Assembly (NCBI GenBank): GCA_949285075.1
Contig: CASDXF010000017.1
Location: 1 to 56,171 of the forward strand
Length of the DNA: 56,171 nt
DNA from: an uncultured Bacteroides sp.
GTDB taxonomy: Bacteria > Bacteroidota > Bacteroidia > Bacteroidales > Bacteroidaceae
Direction: 5' to 3'
Of the stretch, positions 35,483 through 44,668 are shown in pieces (position 1 is the stretch's first letter; each line of letters starts with the position of its first letter). The notes beneath the pieces are model-generated. The model had not been told where the DNA came from. It worked only from the letters and a program-made list of their open reading frames with translations, and did no database searches. The position numbers were made by a program, and so were the translations under genes.

Positions 35483-35512
35483 CACATGTCAACACAAAGT
35501 GTGCAAAAGGCA

Positions 35513-37171
35513 ATGGAACAAAGTTTTATAGCTTACATTGAAAATAGCATTAAGAATAATTGGAATAGGGAAGCCCTGACTGACTATAACGGGGCTACCC
35601 TTCAATATAAAGACGTGGCCCGAAAAATAGAAAAGCTCCACATTATTTTTAGGGAAAGTGGAATCCGCAAAGGGGATAAAATAGCTATATGCGGAAGAAA
35701 TAGCTCTCATTGGGGAGTGACGTTCCTTGCCACGTTAACATACGGTGCGGTAATAGTTCCAATTCTTCATGAATTTAAAGCGGACAATATACATCATATT
35801 GTCAATCATTCCGAAGCAAAACTGCTTTTTGTCGGTGATATGGCATGGGAAAATTTAAATGAAGCCGCTATGCCTCTGTTGGAAGGCATTCTGATGATGG
35901 CTGACTTCACGTTGCTCATTTCACGCAGTGAAAGTCTGACACATGCCAGAGAATATCTCAATAAAATGTTTGGAGAAAAATATCCGAAAAATTTCCGTAA
36001 AGAACACGTAAAATATTGTGAAGATAGCCCCGAAGAGTTAGCCGTAATCAATTATACTTCCGGCACAACCAGTTATCCGAAAGGAGTAATGCTCCCTTAC
36101 CGTAGCTTATGGTCTAATATGAAATTTGCTTTCGGGGCATTACCGCTACAAGCGGGAGACAAAGTCGTTTCCATATTGCCTATGGCGCATGCGTACGGAT
36201 TAGCTTTTGAATTTTTATACGAATTTATCACGGGATGCCAAGTTTTCTTTTTAACCAGAATCCCTAGTCCTAAGATTATTTTTCAGGCTTTTGCCGAGGT
36301 GAAACCTAGAATAATCATCGCAGTTCCATTAATTATCGAAAAAATTATCAAGAAAAAAATATTGCCTAAGTTAGAAACACCAGCAATGAAGCTATTGCTA
36401 AAAGTTCCGTTCGTTAATGATAAAATAAAATCTTCCGTCCGGGAAGAAATGATTAAAGGGTTTGGAGGGAATTTTATGGCTGTCATTGTTGGAGGAGCTG
36501 CTTTTAGCCATGAAGTCGAACAGTTTTTGCGAATGATAGATTTCCCTTATACTGTGGGATACGGCATGACGGAATGCGGTCCGATTATCTGCTATGAGAA
36601 TTGGAATCATTTAAAGGCGGGTTCATGTGGAAAGGCCGCATTAGGCATGGAAGTACGCATCTTATCAGCTGACCCTGAAAACGTAGCGGGCGAAATTGTC
36701 TGTAAAGGTCCCAATGTCATGTTAGGCTATTATAAAAATGAAAAAGCGACTAGAGAAGTCATAGACCAAGATGGATGGATGCATACAGGCGATTTAGCCC
36801 TGATGGATACAGAAGGAAATGTCACGATTAAAGGACGTAGCAAAAACATGCTGCTTGGTCCAAACGGGCAAAACATTTATCCGGAAGACATAGAGTATCT
36901 TCTTAACGACATGCCTTACGTTTCTGAGAGTCTTATCGTACAACAAAACGGAAAGCTTGTCGGACTTATTTATCCGGATTTTGACGAAGCGTTTGCCAAT
37001 GGACTAAACACAACGGATATTGAACGAATAATGGAAGAAAATCGAAATAGACTGAATGAGTCATTGCCTACATACAGTCAAATAAGCAAAATAAAAATAT
37101 ATCCTGAAGAATTTGAAAAGACACCCAAAAAGAGCATTAAACGCTATCTTTACCAAGAAGTAAAAGGATGA
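35513..37171 (+). CDS. AMP-forming acyl-CoA synthetase/ligase
   Basis: A 552-residue adenylate-forming enzyme, counted from the ATG at 35513 because of the -7 box at 35475-35482; an ATG at 35486 would add nine residues. The P-loop TSGTTSYPKG is at 182-191, the aromatic/adenine motif GYGMTECGP follows, then TGD in DGWMHTGDLALMD, and the C-terminal subdomain hinge GRSKNML. The catalytic lysine is probably one of those in KTPKKSIKRYLY. It most resembles long-chain fatty-acid CoA ligases. It is not obviously linked to the fucose genes upstream; the surface-repeat gene follows after 18 bp. Confidence 0.92.
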   Translation: MEQSFIAYIENSIKNNWNREALTDYNGATLQYKDVARKIEKLHIIFRESGIRKGDKIAICGRNSSHWGVTFLATLTYGAVIVPILHEFKADNIHHIVNHSEAKLLFVGDMAWENLNEAAMPLLEGILMMADFTLLISRSESLTHAREYLNKMFGEKYPKNFRKEHVKYCEDSPEELAVINYTSGTTSYPKGVMLPYRSLWSNMKFAFGALPLQAGDKVVSILPMAHAYGLAFEFLYEFITGCQVFFLTRIPSPKIIFQAFAEVKPRIIIAVPLIIEKIIKKKILPKLETPAMKLLLKVPFVNDKIKSSVREEMIKGFGGNFMAVIVGGAAFSHEVEQFLRMIDFPYTVGYGMTECGPIICYENWNHLKAGSCGKAALGMEVRILSADPENVAGEIVCKGPNVMLGYYKNEKATREVIDQDGWMHTGDLALMDTEGNVTIKGRSKNMLLGPNGQNIYPEDIEYLLNDMPYVSESLIVQQNGKLVGLIYPDFDEAFANGLNTTDIERIMEENRNRLNESLPTYSQISKIKIYPEEFEKTPKKSIKRYLYQEVKG

Positions 37172-37189
37172 CAAGCTAATTCTAAGAAA

Positions 37190-38344
37190 ATGAATATAAA
37201 AAAAATAATATGGATTACAGTCGCTTTGGCGTTCTCCATCTGCTTATCGGCCCAGAACAAAAGCGCCGGCATTAATCTTTCTATCTGGAAAGGAATCAGC
37301 ACGCAACCACTCGACAGTACACAAACTTCATACATCAATATTGGAGTTTTCTCAACTATGAATCGTTTGAATGGCATTGGCGTCAACCTATTGGGATGTG
37401 TCTCGCGCGAAAATATGAGCGGAATACAACTTTCAGGACTATCAAACATAGCGGGCAGGAAAATGAACGGAATACAGCTAGCGGGGTTCACTAATATCAG
37501 CGGAAACAGTATGAGAGGAATAGCCGCTACTGGATTGATTAACATTACGGGAAATGACGGAAATGGCGTATTACTGTCTGGACTTACCAACATATCAGGC
37601 GATCGGATGGCTGGAGTCATGATGAGCGGATTGATGAATATAACAGGAGAAAAGGCGTCAGGATTCCAATTATCAGGAATGGCCAATATTGCAGGGAAAA
37701 GTTTTAATGGAATGATGGTTTCGGGATTTCTAAATGTAACAGGAGAGGACCTCACAGGCATTCAACTTGCCGGAATAGCTAATATTACTGCGGACAAAGC
37801 AATGGGTATGCAAATAGGATTATGCAATTACGCCACCAACGCTTGTGGGCTTCAAATTGGATTGATTAATTATTGTCAGAAAGAATTGAAGGGATTTCAA
37901 TTCGGATTGGTCAATGCCAGTCCTGAAACGAAGACGCAACTACTGTTATATGGAGGAAACACAACCGCCGGAAGCATAGGCGTTCGTTTCAAAAACAGGT
38001 TATTCTATACAATTTTGGGACTCGGCGGCTACAGTCTGAACCTCAATGACAAGTTCTCCGCTTCGACTTTTTACCGTGCCGGATTGTCTCTGCCTATTTA
38101 CAAAGGATTCTCTCTAAGCGGAGATATGGGATATGAACACATTGAATCGCTTAAAAACAAAGGGAACGGAATTCCCAAACGATTATACGCTATCCAGCTG
38201 CGCATCAATGCGGAGTACATGATTACGAAAAAGTTCGGAATGTTCGCCACAGGTGGATATGGATGGACACGCCGATACGGACACGCTCATAACTTCGACA
38301 CGGGAATCATTGCGGAAGCGGGAATCATCATCTCACCCAAGTAA
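37190..38344 (+). CDS. Secreted surface-repeat protein (LA_2272-like repeats)
   Basis: A 384-residue protein with a signal peptide (ending LSAQ, near residue 22). Residues of about 60-230 contain at least eight repeats of about 20-21 residues with the pattern G-hydrophobic-x-L-S/A-G-h-x-N-I-x-G (for example SGLSNIAGRKMNGIQLAGF). These form a regular beta-structure. The C-terminal part (about 260-384) looks like an outer-membrane beta-barrel (alternating aromatic strands, YRAGLSLPIYKGFSLSGDMG). Function is unknown; surface exposure is an inference. It converges with, and overlaps by 12 bp, the transporter gene on the other strand. Confidence 0.85.
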   Translation: MNIKKIIWITVALAFSICLSAQNKSAGINLSIWKGISTQPLDSTQTSYINIGVFSTMNRLNGIGVNLLGCVSRENMSGIQLSGLSNIAGRKMNGIQLAGFTNISGNSMRGIAATGLINITGNDGNGVLLSGLTNISGDRMAGVMMSGLMNITGEKASGFQLSGMANIAGKSFNGMMVSGFLNVTGEDLTGIQLAGIANITADKAMGMQIGLCNYATNACGLQIGLINYCQKELKGFQFGLVNASPETKTQLLLYGGNTTAGSIGVRFKNRLFYTILGLGGYSLNLNDKFSASTFYRAGLSLPIYKGFSLSGDMGYEHIESLKNKGNGIPKRLYAIQLRINAEYMITKKFGMFATGGYGWTRRYGHAHNFDTGIIAEAGIIISPK

Positions 38345-39997
38345 AAACATCAATAGGATTTGAGCGATAATTACCCGTGCGAACATACATAAAGGATATA
38401 CCGTTGCATAAGCTACAGAGGGATTGTCGCCCGGAATAGTATCGTTGGCATAGGTCAATGCCATTGGATTAGCCATACTTCCACATAACATACCAGTCAC
38501 AGATCCAAAATCAATCTTCATCACCTTAAACGCAATAACGCCTACTATCAATGTCGGCACAATGGTCAATCCTGCTCCCAATCCAATCCAAAGCAACCCC
38601 TCAGGTCTGAACACCGTAGCGAAGAAATGAGCTCCGGCATCCAGTCCGAGGCAGGCCAGATACATGGAAAGCCCCAAAGCGCGAAGCATAAGGTTAGCGC
38701 TACGGGTAGTATAAGTAATCATATGTATGCGAGGCCCAAATGTGCCCAAAAGGATTCCTACAATTATAGGTCCTCCGGCTAAACCCAACTTTACAGGAGT
38801 GCTAATGCCGGGAAAGGAAAATGGAACGGAGCCCAAAGCTAATCCTAGCACAATACCGATAAACACAACAATCAGATTTGGTTCTTTTAAGCTCTTAATA
38901 GCGTTGCCAAGTACCTTTTCCACATTATGAATAGCGGCGGCCTCCCCTACTACCGTCAAACGATCACCCAACTGAAGAACCAATTCAGGGGTAGCCAATA
39001 ACTGCACTCCCGAACGATAGACCCGGCTGATATTGATACCATAGTGGTTTCTTAACCGCAATGCGCCAAGCTTTTTGCCATTCAACTCCGGACGCGTCAC
39101 GACGATACGCTGCGAAATCAACTCGCTGTCTATAGCGTTCCAATCAATGTCTTCCTTATTCCAGTCTGTGTGCTCTTGCTCACCGAAAAGCACGGTCAGT
39201 GCCATTGCGTCCTTCTCCGAAGTTACAACGAGCAAGCGGTCACCTTCCTTCAATACCTTTTCGGAAGTAGGGATACTGACGTGCCCGTCTCTCCAAAGGC
39301 GAGAGATGACAAACTTTGTGGGACTAAGGTGGGCTATCTCCTTAACGCTCCTGTTGAATATGGCGGGATTGTGTACCTGAAAGGCGGCTATATAAGTCTT
39401 GTTCGCATCATCTTTCTCTGGTATCTCCAAGTCTTCTTTACGAACTAGCGCCTTACGAATCAGCAATATGGCAAGGATGACTCCAAGCACTCCCAAAGGA
39501 TAGGTAACGGCGCATCCTAATGCCGGAGTACTGCCGTTCAGTCCCATTTGCTTCAGTGTCTGCTGAGCTGCTCCGAGCGCCGGAGTATTGGTCGTGGCTC
39601 CGCAAAGAATTCCCACCATATCGGGCAACGAGACTCCTGTGAGAGAAGACATCAACACGGCCATCAACGTACCTAGCAGCACAACTCCAAGAGCAAGCAT
39701 ATTCAAAGTAATCCCTCCTTTCCGGAAAGAGCTAAAAAAGCCCGGTCCTACTTGAAGCCCGAGCGCATAGACAAATATGACAAGTCCAAAGCTCTCCGCA
39801 TAGTTCAACATCTGGGAATCGACCGAAAGACCAAAATGACCCGCCAAAATGCCCGTGAAGAAAACAAACGTGACGCCAAGTGACACGCCTCTGAAATGAA
39901 TCTTACCTAAACCAAGCCCTACGGCGGATATTAAGGAAAGTACAACGACGGCCTGTAAGGCGGAACGCTCGACAAAAAGACTATACAACCAATCCAT
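38333..39997 (-). CDS. AspT/YidE/YbjL-type transporter with two RCK_C domains
   Basis: A 554-residue membrane protein counted from the ATG at 39997 (MDWLYSLFVERSALQ). A GTG 51 bp upstream overlaps a likely promoter (TATCTTCG) and is rejected. Two blocks of five to six membrane helices (about 10-190 and 370-550) each carry the GxxxG-rich YidE/YbjL duplication (TGILAGHFGLSVDSQMLNYA; GGPIIVGILLGTFGPRIH). Between them lie two TrkA_C-type regulatory domains (about 205-290 and 295-370). Related AspT proteins exchange aspartate for alanine; the substrate here is unknown. Confidence 0.92.
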   Translation of the reverse strand: MDWLYSLFVERSALQAVVVLSLISAVGLGLGKIHFRGVSLGVTFVFFTGILAGHFGLSVDSQMLNYAESFGLVIFVYALGLQVGPGFFSSFRKGGITLNMLALGVVLLGTLMAVLMSSLTGVSLPDMVGILCGATTNTPALGAAQQTLKQMGLNGSTPALGCAVTYPLGVLGVILAILLIRKALVRKEDLEIPEKDDANKTYIAAFQVHNPAIFNRSVKEIAHLSPTKFVISRLWRDGHVSIPTSEKVLKEGDRLLVVTSEKDAMALTVLFGEQEHTDWNKEDIDWNAIDSELISQRIVVTRPELNGKKLGALRLRNHYGINISRVYRSGVQLLATPELVLQLGDRLTVVGEAAAIHNVEKVLGNAIKSLKEPNLIVVFIGIVLGLALGSVPFSFPGISTPVKLGLAGGPIIVGILLGTFGPRIHMITYTTRSANLMLRALGLSMYLACLGLDAGAHFFATVFRPEGLLWIGLGAGLTIVPTLIVGVIAFKVMKIDFGSVTGMLCGSMANPMALTYANDTIPGDNPSVAYATVYPLCMFARVIIAQILLMFLLG

Positions 39998-40216
39998 AAA
40001 TAAAGATTCCGAAAAACAAGGCGCGAAGATAGAAACTATTTGTTCCACCGCAAAAGAAGCTCATCCAAAAAAGGAAGAGCGGAACCGTCGAGCCGAAGAG
40101 AAAAACAATTCGATAAGGTTGGAAATCCGTAATCAAGGGAAAAATATCCGCAATCCGATTAATGGGAAAGACGTTTTTTTTCCGACCTTTGCCCGGCTAA
40201 AAAATAGATATATGTT

Positions 40217-40795
40217 ATGACACTGGATGAATTTCTTAAACACGTGGAGCAAAGACTCCCGCTCAATACGGAAGAGATACAACTCTTTATGAACGAGATG
40301 AACGATGAAGCGAGGCGCATCACCTGTGAAATGAATAATGTTTACCACACGCAAGAGGAAATAAGAGAACTGTTCGCGAAGCTAACAGGGCAGCCTCGGA
40401 ACGATTCGCTACGCATATTCCCGCCGTTCTACACCGATTTTGGAAAGAATATCCGAGTGGGGCGGAACGTCTTCATCAACGCCTGCTGTCATTTTCAGGA
40501 CCACGGTGGAGTGACATTGGGCGATGGCTGTCTCATCGGACACAACGTGGTGTTCGCCACGCTGAACCATGATCTCCACCCGGAGCGACGGGCGGCGATG
40601 ACTCCATCTCCCATCACATTAGGACGGAACGTTTGGGTTGGCTCCAACTCGACCATACTGCAAGGTGTGACCATAGGCGACGGCGCGGTTATCGCGGCGG
40701 GAGCCGTAGTAACGAAAGACGTTCCGGAAAACACCGTCGTAGCAGGCGTACCGGCCAAGCGTATCCGAAAAGTCATCGAAAACGGAGAGCGATGA
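40217..40795 (+). CDS. Sugar O-acetyltransferase, hexapeptide-repeat family
   Basis: A 192-residue acetyltransferase related to maltose/galactoside O-acetyltransferases. An N-terminal helical Mac domain (about 1-60) precedes a left-handed beta-helix of [LIV]-G-x4 hexapeptides. The catalytic histidine lies in TLNHDLHPERRA, and the closing loop reads VWVGSNSTILQGVTIGDGAV. Its stop overlaps the start of the MATE gene (ATGA), so the two are coupled. Coupling an acetyltransferase to an efflux pump hints at modification then export, which is an inference. Confidence 0.93.
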   Translation: MTLDEFLKHVEQRLPLNTEEIQLFMNEMNDEARRITCEMNNVYHTQEEIRELFAKLTGQPRNDSLRIFPPFYTDFGKNIRVGRNVFINACCHFQDHGGVTLGDGCLIGHNVVFATLNHDLHPERRAAMTPSPITLGRNVWVGSNSTILQGVTIGDGAVIAAGAVVTKDVPENTVVAGVPAKRIRKVIENGER

Positions 40796-42249
40796 GCGGA
40801 ACAGACAAGGCGGCGGGACTACTGGCGCTCATCCGCGAGGGAAGGCCCATGACACTGAAGCAACAGTTAAAGTTGACGGTAGCCCTCAGTATTCCATCGT
40901 TCGTGGCGCAATTGTCAAGTATCGTCATGCAGTATATCGACGCTTCTATGGTGGGTAGCCTCGGGGCGAACGCTTCGGCCTCCATAGGTCTTGTATCCAC
41001 CACGACATGGCTCTTCAGCGGGTTGTGCGGAGCGTGCGCCACAGGATTTTCCGTACAAGTGGCCCACCGTATCGGGGCGGGCGACTGGGAGGGGGCGCGG
41101 ACTGTACTGCGCCAATCTGTCACGGCGACCCTAACTTTCGGCTTACTGTTGGCTATCGTGGGAGTGTCCATCAGCGGAGCGCTCCCCCACTGGTTGGGAG
41201 GAGACCCGTCTATCCACCGCGACTCCTCGCTTTACTTTCTCATTTACTCGCTCTTCCTTCCGGTGCTGCAACACAACTTTCTCGCGGCCGGAATGCTACG
41301 GTGCGGAGGTAACATGCGTATTCCAAGCTTGGCAGGAGTGATGATGTGCGCGCTCGACGTGGTGTTCAATTTCTTTTTGATATTTCCTTCGCGCGATGTT
41401 CACCTGTGGGAAGGCATGAAGCTTTTCGTCCCCGGAGCCGGATTGGGGGTAGAAGGAGCGGCGTTGGGCACGGTATTGGCCGAGACCGCGGCGGCGGGAT
41501 TGTTGGCGTGGTATCTTTTCTTCCGTTCGCCCCAACTGAGCCTGAAGGGTCGGCGGGGCCGCTTCCTGCCAACAAGGGACACGCTGAAACGGGCCTTGCG
41601 CACCAGTCTTCCGATGGGTGTGGAACACGCCGTCATCTGTGGAGCGCAAATCATGACTACCGTCATCGTGGCGCCGTTAGGCGTGTTTGCCATAGCCGCT
41701 AACTCATTCGCCATTACCGCCGAAAGTCTATGCTACATGCCGGGGTACGGCATCGCCGACGCGGCCACCACATTAATAGGACAAAGTCTGGGCGCGGGTC
41801 GGCAACAGCTTACGAAACGTTTCGCCTATATCACCGTCTTTATGGGCATGGCCGTCATGGGGCTGATGGGGGCGGTCATGTACGCCGCCGCCCCGCAAAT
41901 TATCGGCGCTATGACTCCAATCAGTGAAATCCGTGAGCTAGGTGTGATGGCCCTGCGCATCGAGGCCTTCGCCGAGCCGATGTTCGCCGCCGCTATCGTT
42001 TCCTACGGTGTTTTCGTGGGAACGGCCCGCACGCTCGTTCCTTGTCTAATGAACTTCTTCAGCATCTGGGCCGTTCGCCTCTCACTGGCCGCCACGCTTG
42101 CGCCCTCGATGGGGCTGAAGGGAGTATGGGTAGCCATGTGCGTCGAACTGTGCTTCCGCGGCTCCATCTTCCTCATCCGCCTTCTCCGAGGGCGATGGAT
42201 AGCGCAGGTGATTCCCATCGGAGGAGGTTCCAAGAATCCCTCGGAGTAA
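40792..42249 (+). CDS. MATE-family multidrug efflux transporter
   Basis: A 485-residue antiporter counted from the ATG at 40792 (MSGTDKAAGLLALIREGRPM), which overlaps the acetyltransferase stop. A longer upstream frame is an artefact. Twelve membrane helices in two bundles are expected; recognisable family segments are SIPSFVAQLSSIVMQYIDASMVGSLGANA (shown here in part) and the second-half PMGVEHAVICGAQ with ADAATTLIGQSLGAG. Substrate unknown. No terminator was seen; the 23-bp repeat array C follows. Confidence 0.93.
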   Translation: MSGTDKAAGLLALIREGRPMTLKQQLKLTVALSIPSFVAQLSSIVMQYIDASMVGSLGANASASIGLVSTTTWLFSGLCGACATGFSVQVAHRIGAGDWEGARTVLRQSVTATLTFGLLLAIVGVSISGALPHWLGGDPSIHRDSSLYFLIYSLFLPVLQHNFLAAGMLRCGGNMRIPSLAGVMMCALDVVFNFFLIFPSRDVHLWEGMKLFVPGAGLGVEGAALGTVLAETAAAGLLAWYLFFRSPQLSLKGRRGRFLPTRDTLKRALRTSLPMGVEHAVICGAQIMTTVIVAPLGVFAIAANSFAITAESLCYMPGYGIADAATTLIGQSLGAGRQQLTKRFAYITVFMGMAVMGLMGAVMYAAAPQIIGAMTPISEIRELGVMALRIEAFAEPMFAAAIVSYGVFVGTARTLVPCLMNFFSIWAVRLSLAATLAPSMGLKGVWVAMCVELCFRGSIFLIRLLRGRWIAQVIPIGGGSKNPSE

Positions 42250-42313
42250 CCGATTGCATCTCCGCCTAAGGCCGACAGTCCCATTCACCCCAAAGTCGTT
42301 TCTCAAACAAGGG

Positions 42314-42425
42314 ATTCACTTGGTAGCTACCTTGACGTTCACTTGGTAGCTACCTTGACATTCACTTGGTAGCTACCTTGACATTCACTTGGTAGCTACC
42401 TTGACATTCGCTTGGTAGCTACAAA
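42314..42425. repeat. Array C: five near-identical 23-bp repeats, GGTAGCTACC core
   Basis: The 10-bp palindrome GGTAGCTACC is centred at 42326, 42349, 42372, 42395 and 42418 (AGCT starts 42325, 42348, 42371, 42394, 42417), exactly 23 bp apart. Unit sequence CACTTGGTAGCTACCTTGAC is almost unchanged; the last unit diverges after the core. Such uniformity suggests recent amplification. Confidence 0.95.
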
Positions 42426-42496
42426 GTGAGTCCCGTCATTGAGAAAAGCGCATCGCTAAAGTCATTGATGACTGCGTATCAGATATTTAGAAATCC

Positions 42497-42559
42497 ATGC
42501 GCATATTCAAGAGAAGCGTTGGAGTCACCCCCACGGAATACCGCAAGGCCCAAGCCTGA
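42497..42559 (+). pseudogene. Fragment of an AraC-family gene (C-terminal end only)
   Basis: The frame MRIFKRSVGVTPTEYRKAQA followed by TGA matches the extreme C-terminus of AraC regulators. Compare KYFRRYVGVTPLEYRKQ at the end of the protein encoded at 23042-23887. The rest of the gene is missing upstream, where the repeat array C lies. Confidence 0.7.
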
Positions 42560-42583
42560 ATCATGCGATAAGGCATAACATAC

Positions 42584-42624
42584 AGCGAGCCCGCAGACGA
42601 GTAACGACTCGCCGCGGGCTCGCT
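42584..42624. other. Strong GC-rich hairpin past the ECF-S-like gene
   Basis: AGCGAGCCCGC (42584-42594) and GCGGGCTCGCT (42614-42624) form a perfect 11-bp stem, with a further inner CGAGT/ACTCG pairing. The T-run after it is weak on either strand, so termination or mRNA stabilisation are both possible. It lies about 35 bp beyond the stop of the leftward gene. Confidence 0.6.
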
Positions 42625-42659
42625 GACATTTTCATGACCGTCACCCGGCCTCCAATGCG

Positions 42660-43181
42660 TTAGCGCTTGGCCATCACGTAACGGATAAGGGCATAGCCGC
42701 CGAACACTTGAAGCAGCATACCCGGTATGCCGATACGGAAGTCCTGCAATCCGGCCATAAGGCTACCCGTATATCCCCATTCGGCCAAAGAGCCAAGTAC
42801 CTGATAGAAGAGTACCACGCCGAACAGCAGAAGGACGGATACCTTCTTGAAATGCCAAGCGGCGTAACCCGCTCCGGTGGCCAACAGTACGGATTTGGTC
42901 AGAATAATCGGAAGCATGGCGGGAGCCGGCATGCCGAACAGCCACGAATTGATGAGAGGAGAAAACAAAGCCGTCAGCAGTCCAACCCTCCATCCATATT
43001 TATAAGCTCCTACAAGAGTGAAGAAATAAATGGGTAGCCATGTCATCCCTCCCTGTGGAACAAGGTGGAAAAGCTGAGGAAGGGCGATATTGCCCAACAC
43101 GAATAACGAAGCCGCCAAGTAAGTCCTCACGTTACTGTACGGCAGAGAATGAAGTCTCACAGTTGTTTCCATAACATACAT
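42660..43181 (-). CDS. ECF-transporter S-component-like membrane protein
   Basis: A 173-residue integral membrane protein with five to six predicted helices. Start chosen at the ATG at 43181 (MYVMETTVRLHSLPYSNVRT); an ATG at 43172 is equally possible, and a TTG at 43199 less so. The pattern LFHLVPQGGMTWLPIYFFTLVGAYKYGW, given here only in part as a landmark around residues 35-60, and GLLTALFSPLINSWLFGMP resemble S-components that bind small vitamins or cofactors. No ECF ATPase or T-component is in the window. It directly follows the aldo/keto reductase (24 bp) on the same strand. Confidence 0.72.
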   Translation of the reverse strand: MYVMETTVRLHSLPYSNVRTYLAASLFVLGNIALPQLFHLVPQGGMTWLPIYFFTLVGAYKYGWRVGLLTALFSPLINSWLFGMPAPAMLPIILTKSVLLATGAGYAAWHFKKVSVLLLFGVVLFYQVLGSLAEWGYTGSLMAGLQDFRIGIPGMLLQVFGGYALIRYVMAKR

Positions 43182-43205
43182 TATTTTATTGTTAAACAAT
43201 TCATC

Positions 43206-44603
43206 TTACAAGGTTTCCTGTTTCAATCGCTCAACGTAAGCGTCTATGCGTTGCATTTCCTTCGGAATGTCAATCCCCTGTGGACAGTGCGGACTGCACT
43301 GATTGCAGCCAATGCAATGATTAGCCTGACGCAATTTCGGAACACTACGGTCGTATCCCACCAGATAAGCCCTTCGAGCTTCCCGATAATGGCTATCCTG
43401 CTTGCTTTGGGGCATATTCCCCTCATTAAGGCACTTGTTATAATGCAACAAGATGGCGGGGATGTCCAGTCCGTAAGGACAAGGCATACAATATTTGCAG
43501 TCATTACAGGGAATAGTATCGAACTGCATCATCAGTGTAGCCGTATCGTGCAGGAAGACCACCTCCTCCTCGGTGAGCGGCTTCAGCGGCGAATAGGTGT
43601 TCAGGTTATCCTGCAAGTGCTCCATGCGTGTCATGCCGCTCAGGACAGTAAGCACGTCCGGATAACTTCCGGCGTAACGGAACGCCCACGAAGCCACGCT
43701 CAGTTCAGGCTCCCGTTGCTTCAGGCGGGCTACGATATTGTCCGGCACATTCGACAGGCGGCCTCCAAGCAGAGGCTCCATAATGACGGCCGGAATATTC
43801 CTTTTCGCCAACTCATTGTACAGATACTCGGCGTTGGTATTGTTCGAGTTGATTTGCTTTGCGTAACGCCAGTCGAGGTAGTTCAGCTGTATCTGCACAA
43901 AGTCCCATTGATATTCGTCGTGACGGGAGAGCAAATAATCGAACACCCGAATATCCCCGTGATAAGAAAACCCGAGGTTACGGATGCGGCCCGCCTTTCG
44001 TTCCTCTAACAAGAAATCCAATACGCCGTTCTTGACATATCTTGCTTCATATTCTTCCATACCGCTCCTCCCCATTCCAATGCCGTGCAACAACAGATAA
44101 TCTATATATTCCACTTGAAGTTGCTTAAACGAGTTGTGGTACATGGCGAGCGACTCCTCACGGCTCCATGTAGACGGAGCAAAGTTGGACAGCTTGGTGG
44201 CGATGAAGTACGAATCGCGCGGATGACGGCTAAGGGCGATACCCGTAGCCTTCTCCGATTGTCCGCGGCAATAAGCCGGGGACGTATCAAAGTAATTGAC
44301 CCCATTGGCTATGGCGTGGTCTACCATCCGGTTGACCATCTCTTGGTCTATCCCCTCGTTTCCTTCCCTCGCCGAGCGTCCGCCCACGGAAGGCAGACGC
44401 ATCATGCCGAAGCCGAGCAGCGACACGCGGTCTCCCGTCTTTGGATTAGTCCGGTAAGTCATTCCGGCGGAAGACGTTTTTTCCCCTTCCGGACTCTTGG
44501 CGTTTTCCTTACCTCCGCAAGCCGTCAACCCGACGGTGGCCGCTCCTGCGGCTCCCATCACCTTGAAAAAGTCACGGCGAGTTATCTCTTTCTTATCTTT
44601 CAT
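43206..44603 (-). CDS. Tat-exported aldo/keto reductase with C-terminal 2[4Fe-4S] domain
   Basis: A 465-residue protein. The N-terminus has a twin-arginine signal (TRRDFFK, residues 8-14) with a lipobox-like LTAC about 20 residues later, so it is probably exported folded and possibly lipid-anchored. The AKR barrel has its tetrad in NYFDTSPAYCRGQ (Asp, Tyr), FIATKLS (Lys) and LLLHGIG (His). The C-terminus carries two clusters: CNDCKYCMPCPYG and CIGCNQCSPHCPQG. It lies downstream of the polyferredoxin membrane protein on the same strand, so electrons may pass between them in the envelope. Confidence 0.93.
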   Translation of the reverse strand: MKDKKEITRRDFFKVMGAAGAATVGLTACGGKENAKSPEGEKTSSAGMTYRTNPKTGDRVSLLGFGMMRLPSVGGRSAREGNEGIDQEMVNRMVDHAIANGVNYFDTSPAYCRGQSEKATGIALSRHPRDSYFIATKLSNFAPSTWSREESLAMYHNSFKQLQVEYIDYLLLHGIGMGRSGMEEYEARYVKNGVLDFLLEERKAGRIRNLGFSYHGDIRVFDYLLSRHDEYQWDFVQIQLNYLDWRYAKQINSNNTNAEYLYNELAKRNIPAVIMEPLLGGRLSNVPDNIVARLKQREPELSVASWAFRYAGSYPDVLTVLSGMTRMEHLQDNLNTYSPLKPLTEEEVVFLHDTATLMMQFDTIPCNDCKYCMPCPYGLDIPAILLHYNKCLNEGNMPQSKQDSHYREARRAYLVGYDRSVPKLRQANHCIGCNQCSPHCPQGIDIPKEMQRIDAYVERLKQETL

Positions 44604-44668
44604 ATCAGTAGTTTTCTAATCAATTAAGGTATCAAATGAATATTCTATCGCCTTCTATGTATCTATAA

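Larger units (their letters stand above)
42250..42659. other. Intergenic stretch with array C, an AraC relic and a hairpin
   Basis: 410 bp between the convergent MATE and ECF-S-like genes. It contains the 23-bp tandem repeat (42314-42425), a 20-codon AraC C-terminal fragment (42497-42559) and a strong hairpin (42584-42624). No intact gene is present. Confidence 0.7.

Noticed and set aside
40118-40170. A ninth palindrome array (AATCCG and GGGAAA words) before the acetyltransferase gene
   Set aside because: Steps are uneven (21 and 26 bp) and only two or three units could be aligned.
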